Below are positions 45,706-57,413 of a stretch of 64,000 nt of DNA, piece by piece (the stretch's first letter is position 1; every line of letters starts with the position of its first letter). Location of the stretch: positions 26,147,163-26,211,162 of the forward strand of contig CM030713.1 of the NCBI GenBank assembly GCA_017979445.1. The letters run 5' to 3'. The translations under genes were made by a program, and so were the position numbers. A model generated the notes under the pieces. That model was not told the DNA's origin, did no database searches, and saw nothing but the letters and a program-made list of their open reading frames with translations. This DNA comes from Akebia trifoliata (Eukaryota; Streptophyta; Magnoliopsida; Ranunculales; Lardizabalaceae).

Positions 45706-46832
45706 CAAGGGCTGTCAATGGATTTGGTCCGGATCGGATTGTGGTTGATTTGGTACTAATCCAATAAGATTTGGCTCGAATTTGAGACTGGTCTGATAAG
45801 TATCAGATCAGATTTTTTTATTTATCGGAATTCAATAATAAGATCCAGACCTGATCTATTAACAATTGGATCAAGTCCAGATCCGATCAAACCCAATTTT
45901 ATATACAAAATATACATAAAACTCGCATTTCTCAACAAATATATGATGGGTCGGGTTATTTTGACAAAATTTTGTAATGTGCTAATTTTTTATGAGCATG
46001 ATCTCTAAAACTTCTAAACCCAGGAAAATTGGTTACAAAATAACGATTCACAATTCTTCAACTTATAAACTAAGATTAGAAATTTTAGAATTGTCTGATT
46101 TTTTGTAATGATGATTTTCTCATTATAGAGATCATTTTCACAAAAAATCAATCTATTCCAAAACTTTTTACCCATATAAGACAAAATACTTTGTCTAGAA
46201 CGTTGTCTAGGATTTTGTCAAAAGAAAGCTCTACCCATATATAATATAATTTATATACTTTCTAAAATATTATCGGATTGAGACATAGTTGATCCATATT
46301 TGATCCAATAAGATACCAGATCGAATCTGTAGAAGCAAAAAACTTGCACTACCTTGAGATTTTCACTGGATGAATAGTTTTCGCTTTCTTGTACTCTTAG
46401 GTGTACCTGCAACAACACCGTTACGACGCTCAAGTTAGGATTTTAGTACAAAATAGTATAGAATTTTTTACAAAGAAAATTGCATACCTTTTTATGCATT
46501 GTATGCACATATTTGTAAAGACTTCCCCCTAGATCTTCCCTGATTTTCTCCTTGATCTTTGTTTTTTCCATTTGAACGATTCCATCTTCTTAAGGACTTC
46601 CCTTGATTTCTATGAATATGATTAAATTCCCAATTTTCAAAGATTCAATATTTCTAAACTTTCATCCTAGACCCTAAGAAACTCGATTGAAGATGTCAAC
46701 CAACCTTTCTTTTTCCAATTTCCTCAGATATTCGACAAAATCGTCCCGTAATTACAACATGTCACTCCAAACCCAAACTTATTGAAACAAGTCGGATTTT
46801 GAGTCTGATCTGATCCATTGACAATCCTAATC
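45706..46832. mobile_element. hAT-like non-autonomous element with a nested hairpin element
   Basis: GGGCTGTCAATGGATTTGG at the left and its inverse GATCCATTGACAATCC at the right form ends of a type common among plant hAT MITEs, with GGATCGGAT-like subterminal words. Flanking 8-mers match only partly. A decayed core-palindrome element (about 45952-46240) sits inside at a TA-rich site. Confidence 0.5.
45952..46240. mobile_element. decayed core-palindrome hairpin element
   Basis: GGGTCGGGTTATTTTGAC near the left, TGATTTTTTGTAATGATGATTTTCTC and GAGATCATTTTCACAAAAAATC inside, and AGCTCTACCC at the right before TATATAATATA. One core is largely lost. Confidence 0.55.
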
Positions 46833-46839
46833 ATCCCGT

Positions 46840-47330
46840 CTCCAACTTGAGAGTTTTTCAGAATTCAAACATGAATCATATCAACTCAATTCAAAATATG
46901 ATCTTAAAATATTCTCGATTTCATCACAAAATTTACGTGCATTATACATATATCTCAAAGAATTATGTGTCAAACCTAGATTAATTACATCATACATTCA
47001 ATTAATTGTGAAACGGTGTAATGTCTCCAAAATGAATCCTACCTGGTGTTGTGCCAAAAATCAACCCCATCTGACAAATGGACCGGTATGTCTTTTTCAC
47101 CATGAATAACTAGATGGCAGTCCTTCAATAACTAGGCCCCACAAAAAAATAAAGACTTTTATCATAAAATAATAAATAAAAAAGAAGCCACAGTATATAA
47201 CATCTCGGACCATCTGATAAATGAACTCCTTTTTTTCTAGTCGTGCTGCATGTAATGTGGGCACAATTCATTCTTTAATGATGAAGGCTGTTTTGCCCTT
47301 TGTTTCAACCTAAAAGAAAGAGACATTTTG
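46840..47330. other. no gene seen
   Basis: Intergenic sequence. Confidence 0.4.
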
Positions 47331-47339
47331 CTTCCCAAA

Positions 47340-47520
47340 AGGAGGCCTTGGGGAAGTGAAACACACTACATTTAAATAACTTGTCTTTTCTCTTGTCTCT
47401 TGTCTCTGCTCTCTCTCTCTCTCTCTTCTAGGGAAGAAAAAAAGTGGGAAAGAAACAAAAGAGAAAGAGAAATTGGGTTTGCAATTCTAGGGCTTCATCT
47501 CAGGTGTATGGGCCCATATT
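47340..47520 (+). promoter_or_regulatory. leader-like CT-rich segment, no gene attached
   Basis: TTTAAATAAC (47370) is followed by a CT microsatellite (47408-47430) and AGGGCTTCATCTCAGGTG, as in many plant 5' leaders with a donor site. No coding exon follows before the convergent PLATZ gene, so this may be a non-coding or relic transcript start. Confidence 0.2.
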
Positions 47521-47652
47521 TATTTTAGGGTTCAAATTTCCTACCCACCATCTTCCCACACAGTACACATACCTAAATTACAAAACTTTCCCTCCCAATT
47601 GTCAAACACCCTCCAAATTAAAAATACATATTAAAAAAACCCACCTCCTCTT

Positions 47653-47747
47653 TTTCTAAATTTAACTTAAACCCTTTATTTAAAAAATCCTTTAAAATAT
47701 TTTCTAAATTTAACTTAAACCCTTTATTTAAAAAATCCTTTAAAATA
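47653..47747. repeat. 48-bp direct tandem duplication
   Basis: TTTCTAAATTTAACTTAAAC and the following 28 bases occur twice in a row (47653 and 47701) with almost no difference. Confidence 0.9.
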
Positions 47748-48074
47748 ATTAAGAAATAAAATTAGCAAAACCACGCCACCCATATGTTATCAATTTGAAT
47801 TTTAAAAAGAAAACAATAACTTTTATGGTTGGTCAAAGTAAACATAATTAGAATTTAGAACAGCCCCTTCAGTTCTTACAAACCTATTAGAATTAGTACA
47901 TTAGAATTTAATAGGGACTTGAAATAAATAGAAAGAAACAATAATTCCTCTACAAAATTGGGAGATCATCTTCTCTTTTTAACTCCTCAAGAAACACAGA
48001 AATCACAAACGTGTCCCAAAAACCCTATAACCCCCCCCCCCCGCTTGTTAATTTCTTTTCTGTAACAGTACCGT

Positions 48075-49223
48075 TTAATAAAGCGGCGAACGATTCGGGG
48101 TTCCCTTTCGCCGATTCATACTGACAGCGATTTCTGAAGAAGGTAAGCATGTCGGCCGATATGATACCCTAGACACCGATACGCTACTTCGTTTTTTCCT
48201 CACAAATTCAGTTGTAGCAGTGCAGGCAAGGTTCCTACAACCTACTCCACCGCCACTAGTGCTCGACCCGGACGAGGTGTGTAAAGAAGTCGGTGAGTCG
48301 AGGACCGAGTCAGGTGTCATTTGCCCATCGTCATAGTCACAAAAGCTCTCTCCTTTCGTTCCTTCTGATAGAGGCAAAGATTCGCAGTCGAAGAGATATT
48401 TTGAGAGCCCACCTTCGCTTCTCACGAGATGACGAACCTGTAAAGGCGGATTTTAAATAAATAAATAAAATCAGACCCAGAGAAATTAAACGAAACCTAA
48501 ATTGAAATTTTGAAATGGGTAGCTGAGAGAATATTAAAAATTAAGGATTTAAATTTTAAACCTTGCAGGCAAGAGAGCAGAAGAGGTATGGGTCTTGTAA
48601 GCTTCTATCACATGTGCTGCAAATGTTTCCGGAACCTCTGAAGGGCCGAGACTGAGGCCTTTGGTTCAAAAACACCACTTTTGCACTGTTCGTCGTGTAA
48701 GCCTTTCGAAAACAAACCAAACTTTTAAGTTTAAAGTCTGAAACATACACAGAGAGAGAGAGAGAGCTTTCTTACTTGAACATAAGCACAGTCTATTAAT
48801 TTCTCCACATTGTCGAGCCTATAACATCGTGATAGACATATCTTCGTATCTGAACCAAAAAAACAAAGAAAAAGAGAAGCTTTACAGAGAAGAAAAAAAA
48901 AACTGGGGATTTTAGAGTGGGATTTGAAGTGTTATTAGATTTTTACAGACTTGCAAGAGACGATGAGAACGATGAGGAGATAAGCAATGAGGGCAGATGC
49001 TAGTGCAACAATCCAAGCAAAAGATGTTCTTTTCGTTCTTCTTTGCTGACTCATGAACCAAACATGGGTTAAAGAATTTCTCTCTAAGAAGACCTTCAAG
49101 CCAGTGAGGAAGAAGTGAAGAAAACCCCACCTAATAAACAACAACAAAATGCATAAAATCAAATAGAAGGCTTCATGGGTAAGTTTAAAATGCGGAAAAA
49201 GAGTACCCTGTAGTACTCACCAT
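48075..49223 (-). CDS. PLATZ zinc-binding transcription factor, exon 3 lacks one base
   Basis: Minus-strand exons: 49223-49221 (ATG alone), 49130-48951, 48849-48776, 48702-48562, 48437-48075 (stop), all with GT-AG introns. PLATZ proteins bind A/T-rich DNA and zinc, mostly as nuclear repressors. Exon 2 carries the full first zinc set: C-x2-H-x11-C-x2-C-x4-C-x2-C-x3-H-x2-H. Exon 4 carries the second, C-x2-C-x10-C-x3-C, in NICSTCDRSLQDPYLFCSLAC. The C-terminus ends in a basic RRKGTPNRSPLY tail. Exon 3 reads IRRYVYHDVI, then one base is missing near 48819-48820; the next frame gives RLDNVEKLIDCAYVQ. The exon is 74 bases where 75 keep the frame, so the literal reading stops a few codons later. With the frame kept it would be about 253 residues, a normal length. 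All other exons and splice sites are intact, so a very recent mutation or an assembly error are both possible. Confidence 0.9.
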
Positions 49224-49430
49224 TTTAAGTATCCGTTGTAAGTGAAGAAAATAGGAGAGAAGAGTGGTCAGGGTTTTATGAGACAACGAGAGACTCCATT
49301 AGAGCTTCTGCTTTGTTGCAAAAAGCGGGGGAGAAGAGTGTAAAAAAGGGGAAACGGCGCCTGCAACTGCAGCTCTACTGTTACTGTTAATTGTGAAAGA
49401 ACAAGAGCTGAGAGGTTGGGTTCATTTAAA

Positions 49431-49446
49431 GAGGGTAAAAATAATT
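49431..49446 (-). promoter_or_regulatory. candidate TATA element of the PLATZ gene
   Basis: On the minus strand ACCCTCTTTAAATGAAC lies about 210 bases before the ATG, a plausible distance for a 5' leader of about 180 bases. Weak match (TTTAAAT). Confidence 0.3.
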
Positions 49447-49449
49447 TGT

Positions 49450-50430
49450 ATTTTTTTTTTAAAGGAAAAAAAGTAAAAAAGTTTAAATTTTTGGGTCTGG
49501 TTCACGAAGCCCAAACTCAGAGTCCCTAGAAGTAGAACCCTAGAGGCTCTAGAGCCCCACATGGATCTCCAAGTATGGCCGCCATGGCTCTGTTTCGTAG
49601 AGTCTCAGCTAAGTGACAAAACCAAAGACGGTGACTTTACTCAAATCTCGGTAAAAAACGGTAATAAAAAAAACAAGAAAAAGGCATCATTTTGAAATGA
49701 CGAGAGTAGACGTGGTATTTATGTGATATGTCTAAATCAGCCTCTCTCCATATCTGCTGCCAGAAGAGAGATCTTTATTGTTTTGAGTACTTCTATTGGC
49801 ACACCATTTTGTATTTATAATACACCAATTGTTAAAATTAGAGAACTGCTATTTGCACTCCAACTTTTACTTATTACATCTTAATTAAAAATTAAAAAAA
49901 TAAGTGAATGATTTAAAATAAAATAGAAATAGGGGTGCCAATAGAAGTTCTCTCATTTTTATTTTTATTTTTTTTTATATATTTCTATTATTTTGGATTT
50001 AAGTTTTTATATGAACCAAATCATAATGGTAAACAATTACCAAAATAATTTGAACTAGTGTTATAATGTTAATTTAGCCAAACCGTTTTAATCATTGAGA
50101 GGGGGGAGGGGGGAGGTTGAAAAGTAAATTAAGAAATTAGGTGTCATAAGTAAAAGTTGGGGTGTCATTAGCAGCTCTCTAAAATTATGTCATTCATTTG
50201 TTTGTAAAAATTCTCTCCCTGTGACTTAGTAAAATTCCATTTATCAAAAATCAACATCCCTTCTTCTTAATGAATTAAAGGTGAAGTTTATTTAATAATT
50301 TAAGTTTTAAAGGATATTTTGAATAAAATTAAGATTTAATCATTAATTTATCGTAACAAAATAAATGTTGACCTCGGTTAAAGGGGCAAACCTAATGTTG
50401 CATTTCTAGTCACCATTTTCTCAGTATGAT
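49450..50430. other. PLATZ upstream flank, no gene seen
   Basis: AT-rich. AATTGAGAGAGGGGTGCCAATAG-like segments near 49920 and 50160 (GGGGTGTCATTAGCAGCTCTC) are inverted to those near 49790-49870 and may be a degraded inverted-repeat element. Confidence 0.4.
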
Positions 50431-50434
50431 TAAA

Positions 50435-50598
50435 GAGTTGTGCTCGGGGTGAAATTGAAATTGACAACGTTTGCCGTGTACAGAATCATAGATTCTTCTC
50501 ATTCATATCTCGTTGAAAAACATTTATGGTTCTATACACACATTCACGTCGATAACATGTGAAATGACGTCACTCTCAATCTCACTTCAGCATTTTCC
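50435..50598. mobile_element. Mutator-like MITE (family 2), 164 bp
   Basis: Inverted ends GAGTTGTGCTCGGGGTGAAAT and inverse ending CTTCAGCATTTTCC. Flanks ATGATTAAA and ATTATTAAA match at 8 of 9. Confidence 0.8.
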
Positions 50599-50626
50599 AT
50601 TATTAAAATATCAATTATTTTAGAAC

Positions 50627-50808
50627 GAGTTGTGTTGGAGTAATATTGAAATGTACATTGATTCTCACATTCTTGATGTGGAGGTGCACACATAATCATA
50701 AATCCTTTTTACTGGTATCTCAAAGAAAAGTATTTATAATTTCGTACATACATATAAGTCAGCGATGCGAGAATCAATGTACATTTGAATATTACTTCGG
50801 CATTTTTC
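50627..50808. mobile_element. Mutator-like MITE (family 2), 182 bp
   Basis: GAGTTGTGTTGGAGTAATAT and inverse AATATTACTTCGGCATTTTTC, then GTACATTGATTCTC palindromic arms. Flanks ATTTTAGAA and ATTCTCGAA match at 7 of 9. Confidence 0.75.
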
Positions 50809-50819
50809 ATTCTCGAATA

Positions 50820-50973
50820 ATTTTGAAGTGACCTCAAGATTGTACCTCATATCACACATCCTAGTGTGAGAGTGAGCAGGAACCATAATGCTTTCATTGA
50901 GATACAAGTCATAAAGCATTTACGATTCAAGATGTACGATATGAAGTACAATCTTGAAGTCATTCAACACTAC
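50820..50973. mobile_element. MITE (family 2), about 154 bp
   Basis: Arms TGAAGTGACCTCAAGATTGT and the inverse ACAATCTTGAAGTCATTCA. Related to the element at 40668. It lies directly after the previous one. Confidence 0.7.
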
Positions 50974-50999
50974 TCAATATTTTACCTTCTTCTAAGACT

Positions 51000-52090
51000 T
51001 CTTAAAGTATTATAGAAGAGACAATTTTAAAAGAGAAACAATGAAAGAGGGAAAAGGGGGCAACTTAGAGAGAGCAAAACACATCTTACATCCTCAACAG
51101 AAGTATTCATTTATGTTGAAAGTTAGGACCACAATCACAACCGTAACAAATGCAAAATTTCAAATGATTGTGAAAAAATAATTAAAGCTTATGAATACAT
51201 TAAATCACTCACCAAGGTCCGTTACCTACGGACACTTTTTTATTCAATGGATAATATTTGCTTACTCAATTTATCCGACCAAAATTTTTTGAGCATGAGT
51301 ACATTATTTATTTATTTATTAAGAATTCGAGTAATATTACCTGTCATTATTTTTTCCAAATTTTGTCTAGGGTCGGATGCGGATATGTATCATATTCGAC
51401 CTAAATTTCGATTCTTTGAGTATAGAATAGAAAATTAACAATTAGATGTATATAATCCAAAATTAGAGTTCATGCATCCTCTTCACAATGAAGTATATAT
51501 TATCCAACTTGAATATTCACTTGAAATTCATATATGAATTGGACACGGATATCTTTTAAAAGTTGGATGAATTATCAATATGAATATCTTTAATAAAAAT
51601 AGATATGGATATTCGAATATAAAATCAAATGCAGATATGGATATATTTCATCTGATCCACATCCGACCCGTTGCTAGCCCTAATCATCTCTCACAAAAAA
51701 AAAATAATAAGAAGTTTGATCGATCTACAAATGGGTCCTCACCCTCAAAAAAGAAAGCATCATGCATGCTTGAACTCTCAAGAGAAGTCAATAAAGGAGA
51801 ATAATGGAGTGGTTGTTATACGAGAAACTCAATCAAGTCAACTTGAACCTCGTGAATCTTTGGCAATAGTTGGATGAGTTGCATGTTGAAACTAGAATTT
51901 AGAAATCGAATTATTGAATAGCAATTTAATTTTAACTAGCATCGGATACATATAAAAAGAATAACTGACATACATGTCATGATTGAGGAAATCATGCCAC
52001 TGTTATATATTAGAAATTGTTGTATTCATTGAGTCATTCCATTCTCATTGCAATGCGGCACCTTCACAACAATCCTTCCTCATACACATT
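51000..52090. other. no gene; hAT-like termini fragment near 51640-51690
   Basis: CATCCGACCCGTTGCTAGCC near 51660 resembles an end of a hAT MITE and GGTCGGATGCGGATATG near 51371 could be subterminal. Complete borders were not found. No protein gene seen. Confidence 0.35.
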
Positions 52091-52096
52091 GTTCTT

Positions 52097-52970
52097 TGCA
52101 AGGGCGGAGCCAGGATTTTGCCCCATGTGAGGGCAACTATGGGTATTAAAAAAATATTTTGAGAGTAACTAAGAGTGAAAAAAATATATATATATGGAAG
52201 CAATAGTGACAGATTTTTTTATTCACTGTTAATATCTATCGTAATCAATGATATGTTATTTTTTATGAGTAAATCACATATGCTATCATGGCATGTGCAA
52301 TTTAGGTTTTTTGATTCAGTATGTCATAGCATTTAAAACTATGCGATGACATATTACTCCAATAGGTAATGATTTGATTATTTGAGCATTAAATTCAAGT
52401 TTTTTTTTAATCCATTTTTTCCTAAAATTACCCTATTCCGACCCCCTATTCATGTATTATTCTAAGTTATTTATTTTATTTTTTCACTCATATATATTCT
52501 CTTTAAATCTTATTTTTATTTTATTATTTTAAAATATTGAGTTTATTCATTTTAACATAAGATCATAGTATCCAATGATTAAACTATTAAAGTAGAATCC
52601 ACTTTAAATATCTAGAGGTAGAACTAGAACTTGATAATTGAAGTAGGTCACATTTGTATCATGAATAATTTATATATTATTGATTATTTAACTTCTTGAG
52701 TTCTTTTATTCTTATTACTAAATGACTAAATATAATCAATTTTATTCAATTTGAAAAATTATTACTATCCAAAATCCAAATGTATTGTTATAGTTTTGTT
52801 TTTATTTTCTTATTTATTTATTTTTTTAATCTTTTTTTTTTCTTTTTTTAATAAAAAAATATTTTGTGCAATACGCGTACAACATATGTTATTTAATAAA
52901 ATTGATCGCAATAGCTCATTAATCTACAAACTTTGAAAATTCTTGTAGGGGACAAGTGCCCCTCTATCAA
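52097..52970. mobile_element. possible hAT-like element
   Basis: It opens AAGGGCGGAGCCAGGATTTTG, the same terminal type as the elements at 14028 and 21317. The far end may be near GGGGACAAGTGCCCCTC (52949-52965). No target duplication was established. Confidence 0.4.
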
Positions 52971-53251
52971 TCCATCCGTATTTCTCCTACAATGACGTCA
53001 TAGGAGGACAACAAAGGTGAGAATAATGAGGGCTTTTTGACGGTTTCTCATGGAGTTCCCCCTCTAGTTTTTTGTAAGGGAAGAAATGGGATACAATCTT
53101 CATGAAAAAAATGGATATAATCAGTTACAAAATATTTGATTTGAAAGTTTGGTGAGCAATTACAAAAGGTTAATGTGGCAAAAAATATTCTTATTTAAAA
53201 TATTTATCTTAAATAATTAAATCACATTTGAATTTTGGATAATTATAAATG

Positions 53252-53425
53252 GACTAATGACAAAACGACGCGTTGACACATACCCGGTCTATACACGGTT
53301 GATGTGGCAAGAGCACAAAATCGTAGATCTTTTTCTTCGGGATATCCCAAAGAAAAAGATCTATGGTTCTATGCCTTTGCCACATCACTTGTGTACGCTT
53401 TTAGCGCGTACGTTTATCCTGACTC
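53252..53425. mobile_element. Mutator-like MITE (family 1), 174 bp
   Basis: Ends GACTAATGACAAAACGACGCG and inverse ending GTTTATCCTGACTC. Flanks TTATAAATG and TTATAGATG match at 8 of 9. Confidence 0.82.
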
Positions 53426-53493
53426 TTATAGATGGGTATGGCCATGACATGGCATGTAATGCATGCTCGTCAACTTACCTATTAATAAATAAA

Positions 53494-53713
53494 GAGTCTT
53501 GATAATATGACTCTCCCATGTGTCATACTCAAAATACTCCCATGGCGTGTGCCCAAACCACAGAATTTATGACTTGAGATACACAACTGCATATCTCTAT
53601 AATATCTATGCAGTTGTATATCTCGATGAAAGAAAATCTATGGTTCTGACATATCCCATGTCAGAAAGAGTATTTTGAATATACCACCTAGGGGTGTCAA
53701 ATTATCATTACTC
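53494..53713. mobile_element. Mutator-like MITE (family 1), 220 bp
   Basis: Ends GAGTCTTGATAATATGACTC and inverse ending AAATTATCATTACTC. Flanks ATAAATAAA and ATCAATAAA match at 8 of 9. Full-length hairpin. Confidence 0.85.
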
Positions 53714-53759
53714 ATCAATAAATAAATAAAAGAAAAGAGAAAATAAAATCACAAAGAAT

Positions 53760-54690
53760 AAGAATGTTGGCTGCTAACCCATAATGCGTGAAGCACGAAG
53801 GGAAAAGTGAACAAATACGCACTCGAAAATTAACTTTTTTGGAAGATAGAGATAGAATAAGAAATGTAAGAAATAGATTGTTCAACAATCTACTTTGGAG
53901 TAATTGCTAAGCCCATCCATGGTAATCCAATATCTTAATCGCACTTCAGAGCATAATAGCTTATATGATATCAAAAAAGTTTGCTTATAATTCATACAAG
54001 TTCTTCAAAATTTTGATAAGAAATTAAAATATAAGAAAATTAATTAAATTTTTGATAATTTTGTAATATAAAATTTTAAATTTTGGGAATTCTTGTTACT
54101 TTGTATAAAAAAATAATTATTTTGAATAATGTGAAGATAAACGTAACTAAAAAGTTTAATACCATGGATGCTCTTCAAGATTCAAATCAGACATATCTCA
54201 AGTCCTATTAAAATGATCAATAATTTAAGTGGATATGTATATAATTTAATTATTTTTAGATAATATTTAAAAAAATATAATGAGTATAGTAAAAAAGAAA
54301 AGGAAACCAAAAAAATTAAATTAAATTAGTTATGTCTAAAATCATTTCTTTTGTTAATTTAAATTGTTGCGTTCACATATGCTCCCACTCCTAGTCCTGT
54401 CACACATTCTTTTAGAATTTTGATCATTATTTTATGAGTAATGATAAAATTATGTTCGAGCACATACGAGTACTCATTTGTTGTTGACAAATTTATGTGT
54501 TTAGTTGATAAACCAATGGCATGATGTCATGTGTGTGTGCAAAAGCAAGTGTGATTGGTTGGTGGAGAACAAATTTAAGGAGAAAATTTTTGAACGATTA
54601 AAAACTTCCATTCAAGGTAATTTTTAATACACGTTTGCGTCATGTCATTGATTCATCAGCTTAGCATAGAAATTTGTTAACAACAAATGT
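53760..54690. other. no gene seen
   Basis: AT-rich intergenic DNA. Confidence 0.4.
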
Positions 54691-54699
54691 GCACTTAAC

Positions 54700-54826
54700 A
54701 ATACACAGTTGATGTGGTAAGTGCATAGAATCCTAGATCTTTTTCCTTTTGTACCCTTAAGAAAAAGATATATGATTCTATGCACATGTCACGCTAGGAG
54801 AGTGTTTTGAGTATGTCACGCAGGGG
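54700..54826. mobile_element. partial family 1 MITE
   Basis: The right end GAGTCAGATTATTACAACTC and the inner palindrome (GCATAGAATCCTAGATC ... GATTCTATGCAC) are present; the left end is not recognisable. Confidence 0.5.
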
Positions 54827-54907
54827 AGTCAGATTATTACAACTCTATTTATTATTATTTATTGAAGTGTTTTAAGACTATAGACCTAGAATGAAAATAC
54901 TATTTAT

Positions 54908-55122
54908 GAATCGTGATAATACGACTCGCCATATGACATACTCAATCGACTCCATGACGTGATAAATTTGAGAATCGTAAATCTATACATCGTGGGATAC
55001 ACAATTGCACTTTCTCGTAAAAAAAAGTGTATCCTAAGGAGTACGGATCTACGATTCCTAAACTTGTCCATGCCATAGAGTCGATTGAGTGTGTCACTTA
55101 GCGAGTCATATTATCACGACTC
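54908..55122. mobile_element. Mutator-like MITE (family 1), 215 bp
   Basis: Ends GAATCGTGATAATACGACTCG and inverse ending ATTATCACGACTC. The flanks TACTATTTAT are identical over 10 bp at 54898-54907 and 55123-55132. Nearly perfect arms with CTCAATCGACTC pairing GAGTCGATTGAG. Confidence 0.9.
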
Positions 55123-55377
55123 TACTATTTATATATTCTCCCATAAAATTATAGCAACTTCCACCATATCTCATTTTTTTTTCAACCTTATCACAGATTT
55201 TCCTTCGACCACCCTTCATTTACCTTTTAATGATCATATTAATCCTTAGTACAATGGTGGTTCAGTCTAAATTATAAAAGTGATAATATATTATCAAATA
55301 AATATTGAATATTATTTAAAAATTAAAAAAAAATTATATTTATTTTAAAATAACAGTAAAAAGACCAATACAATTAT

Positions 55378-55731
55378 GGGTCCCGTTCAGCAATAAACAT
55401 TTTGGCAAAACATTTTTCAGAACATGGGTTAGAGATTTTGGAATGGGGTGATTTTTGGTGAGGATGATCTCTACAGTGAGAAGATCATTCTCACCAAAAA
55501 TCAGCCCATTCTAAAATTTATAGCCCTAGTTTACAAGTTGAAAAATCGTGGATTGTCTATTTTTTGTAAATCATTTTTAATGGAGTTAGAAGTTTTGGAA
55601 TGGGCTGATTTTTGATAATGATGATCTCCTCACCGTAGAGATCATCCTCACCAAAAATCAGCCCATTTCAAGACCTCTAACTCATGTTTTGAAAAATATT
55701 TTGCCAAAATATTTGTTGCGGGATATTTCCC
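55378..55731. mobile_element. core-palindrome hairpin element D (354 bp) with 9-bp target duplication
   Basis: Arms begin GGGTCCCGTTCAGCAATAAAC and end GTTGCGGGATATTTCCC. Two core palindromes with the CGTGGATTGTC spacer lie inside. The 9-bp TACAATTAT is perfect at 55369-55377 and 55732-55740. This is the only member outside a TA repeat, so it shows the target duplication directly. Confidence 0.88.
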
Positions 55732-55740
55732 TACAATTAT

Positions 55741-57025
55741 ATTCTATTTAATTTTATTATTTTTAATTATTCACGAATTTTTATTTTTAATAATAGAGTA
55801 ACTTGAATTATTTAATGTATTGGAGAAGGTATCTTGCATGAAAAGATACATGTCACATCATACGCCATTAACAACATACGAAAAGGCTGTCATATAATGA
55901 TGGTCTGGCCTCCTTGACTAATATGAATCTGACGGTGCTGATGTCATAATCTGCCATTCTCAGTCTGATTGATGTGTCTCTAAACGGACGATTCATCCCT
56001 TGACATGTGGAATTAACGGTGTTGATTTGCGAGACCCCTTTTTGTTGACTAATGAGTCAATAATTTATAATTGATGTCCTTCAAGTTCATGATGAGCCAG
56101 CCATAACATTATTTTTCGAGAACTATTATTGCCACACCAACTGTCCGCATTGCAATTCTCCAGTGATTTACATAGGAATTGGTGTGGCATTAGCAAAATT
56201 TGGTTGGGAAATAATAATTCTCTATTTTTATTGTTGCAGCAAATCAACATTCTTTCAACCCTAGTGACCTGTCTATATAATAGAATACAAGTGTAGGTCC
56301 CACTCCAATTATAATACTATAATTATAGGTGTATGATTGATCCGAGTAGGACCAAAATGATGTGATCGACGGGTCAATCAATTGGACCCAAAAATAAAAT
56401 ATTAAGTAAATATTAATGATTTCTTACTAAAATCAATTAGCGTTAACAATGAAATATTAAGTTAGTATATTTTATTTCTTCTCAAAATCTAGTAAAACTT
56501 AAAAAAAAAAAAAAATTCAATGTTAGAAGATGTATTTTAAAAGATTTTAAGAATTTTAACAAAACTAAATAAGCAAATAAAAAGAATAATTTTCAACATC
56601 GGATTTGGATTTGAAACTTAAGAGTTTAGTAGTCGATTATTTTTTAAACATGGATCAAACTAAAATGAATAATTTTATTTATTTTAAATTTAAATTTGGT
56701 CTAGGTAAGAATTTTAGGGATTGTAGTGTTATTTTTCCAACATATTAAATCATGTCGATCTAACAATTAAAATCTAACTATGTTTGATCATTTTCCATTA
56801 GTTTATAAGAGAAGACCATAGGTAAAGGGGGCATGTCATGAATTTAAAAACTCACGGGACATCTTAAATATTCACCAAATTGTGGATAGTTATGTGAAAA
56901 ATCATGAAAAAGTTGGATCGATCCTTTCACAAGCCTGATTGAGTCATCGGTTAAATCGGACTGGCCAATTGAATTTATTTTTTTTAAAATTGGATTTTTA
57001 CGATTGACTCAACCCATAAAAACTA
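55741..57025. other. no gene seen
   Basis: AT-rich intergenic sequence. Confidence 0.4.
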
Positions 57026-57029
57026 GTGA

Positions 57030-57400
57030 ATCTAATCCAACCTGTAATTTTAGAATGGGGTCCACACTACCTACTCTATTCCTCTTCACCCCTTTAACTT
57101 TATTATTATTATTTTTGCTCTCTTCTTACCCTCCCCTTTTTTTAATAATATTCATTATATTTTACTATATTTCTTCTTTGGCTCATTTTTCAATAATATC
57201 CCTTTAATTTTGTTATATTCTTTACTTTTACCCCTTTAACTTCAAAGAAAATGTGCGTGCCCCTTTACCTCATTTATTAATAATACCTCTTCAACTTTAT
57301 TATTTTTCCTTTTTGACCTTCTTAACCCAAACGATTTTTTTTTAATGATACCCATCAATTTTAATTATTTTTTCATATTTACATTTAAACCAAAGAGGAT
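57030..57400. repeat. pyrimidine-rich repeat, copy 1
   Basis: Repeated units of CCCCTTTAACTTTATTATTTTT type. A similar tract of the same layout lies at 59060-59410, each preceded by CTATATAATA-AATACAA some distance upstream. Confidence 0.55.
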
Positions 57401-57413
57401 GCTTGTGTCATAG

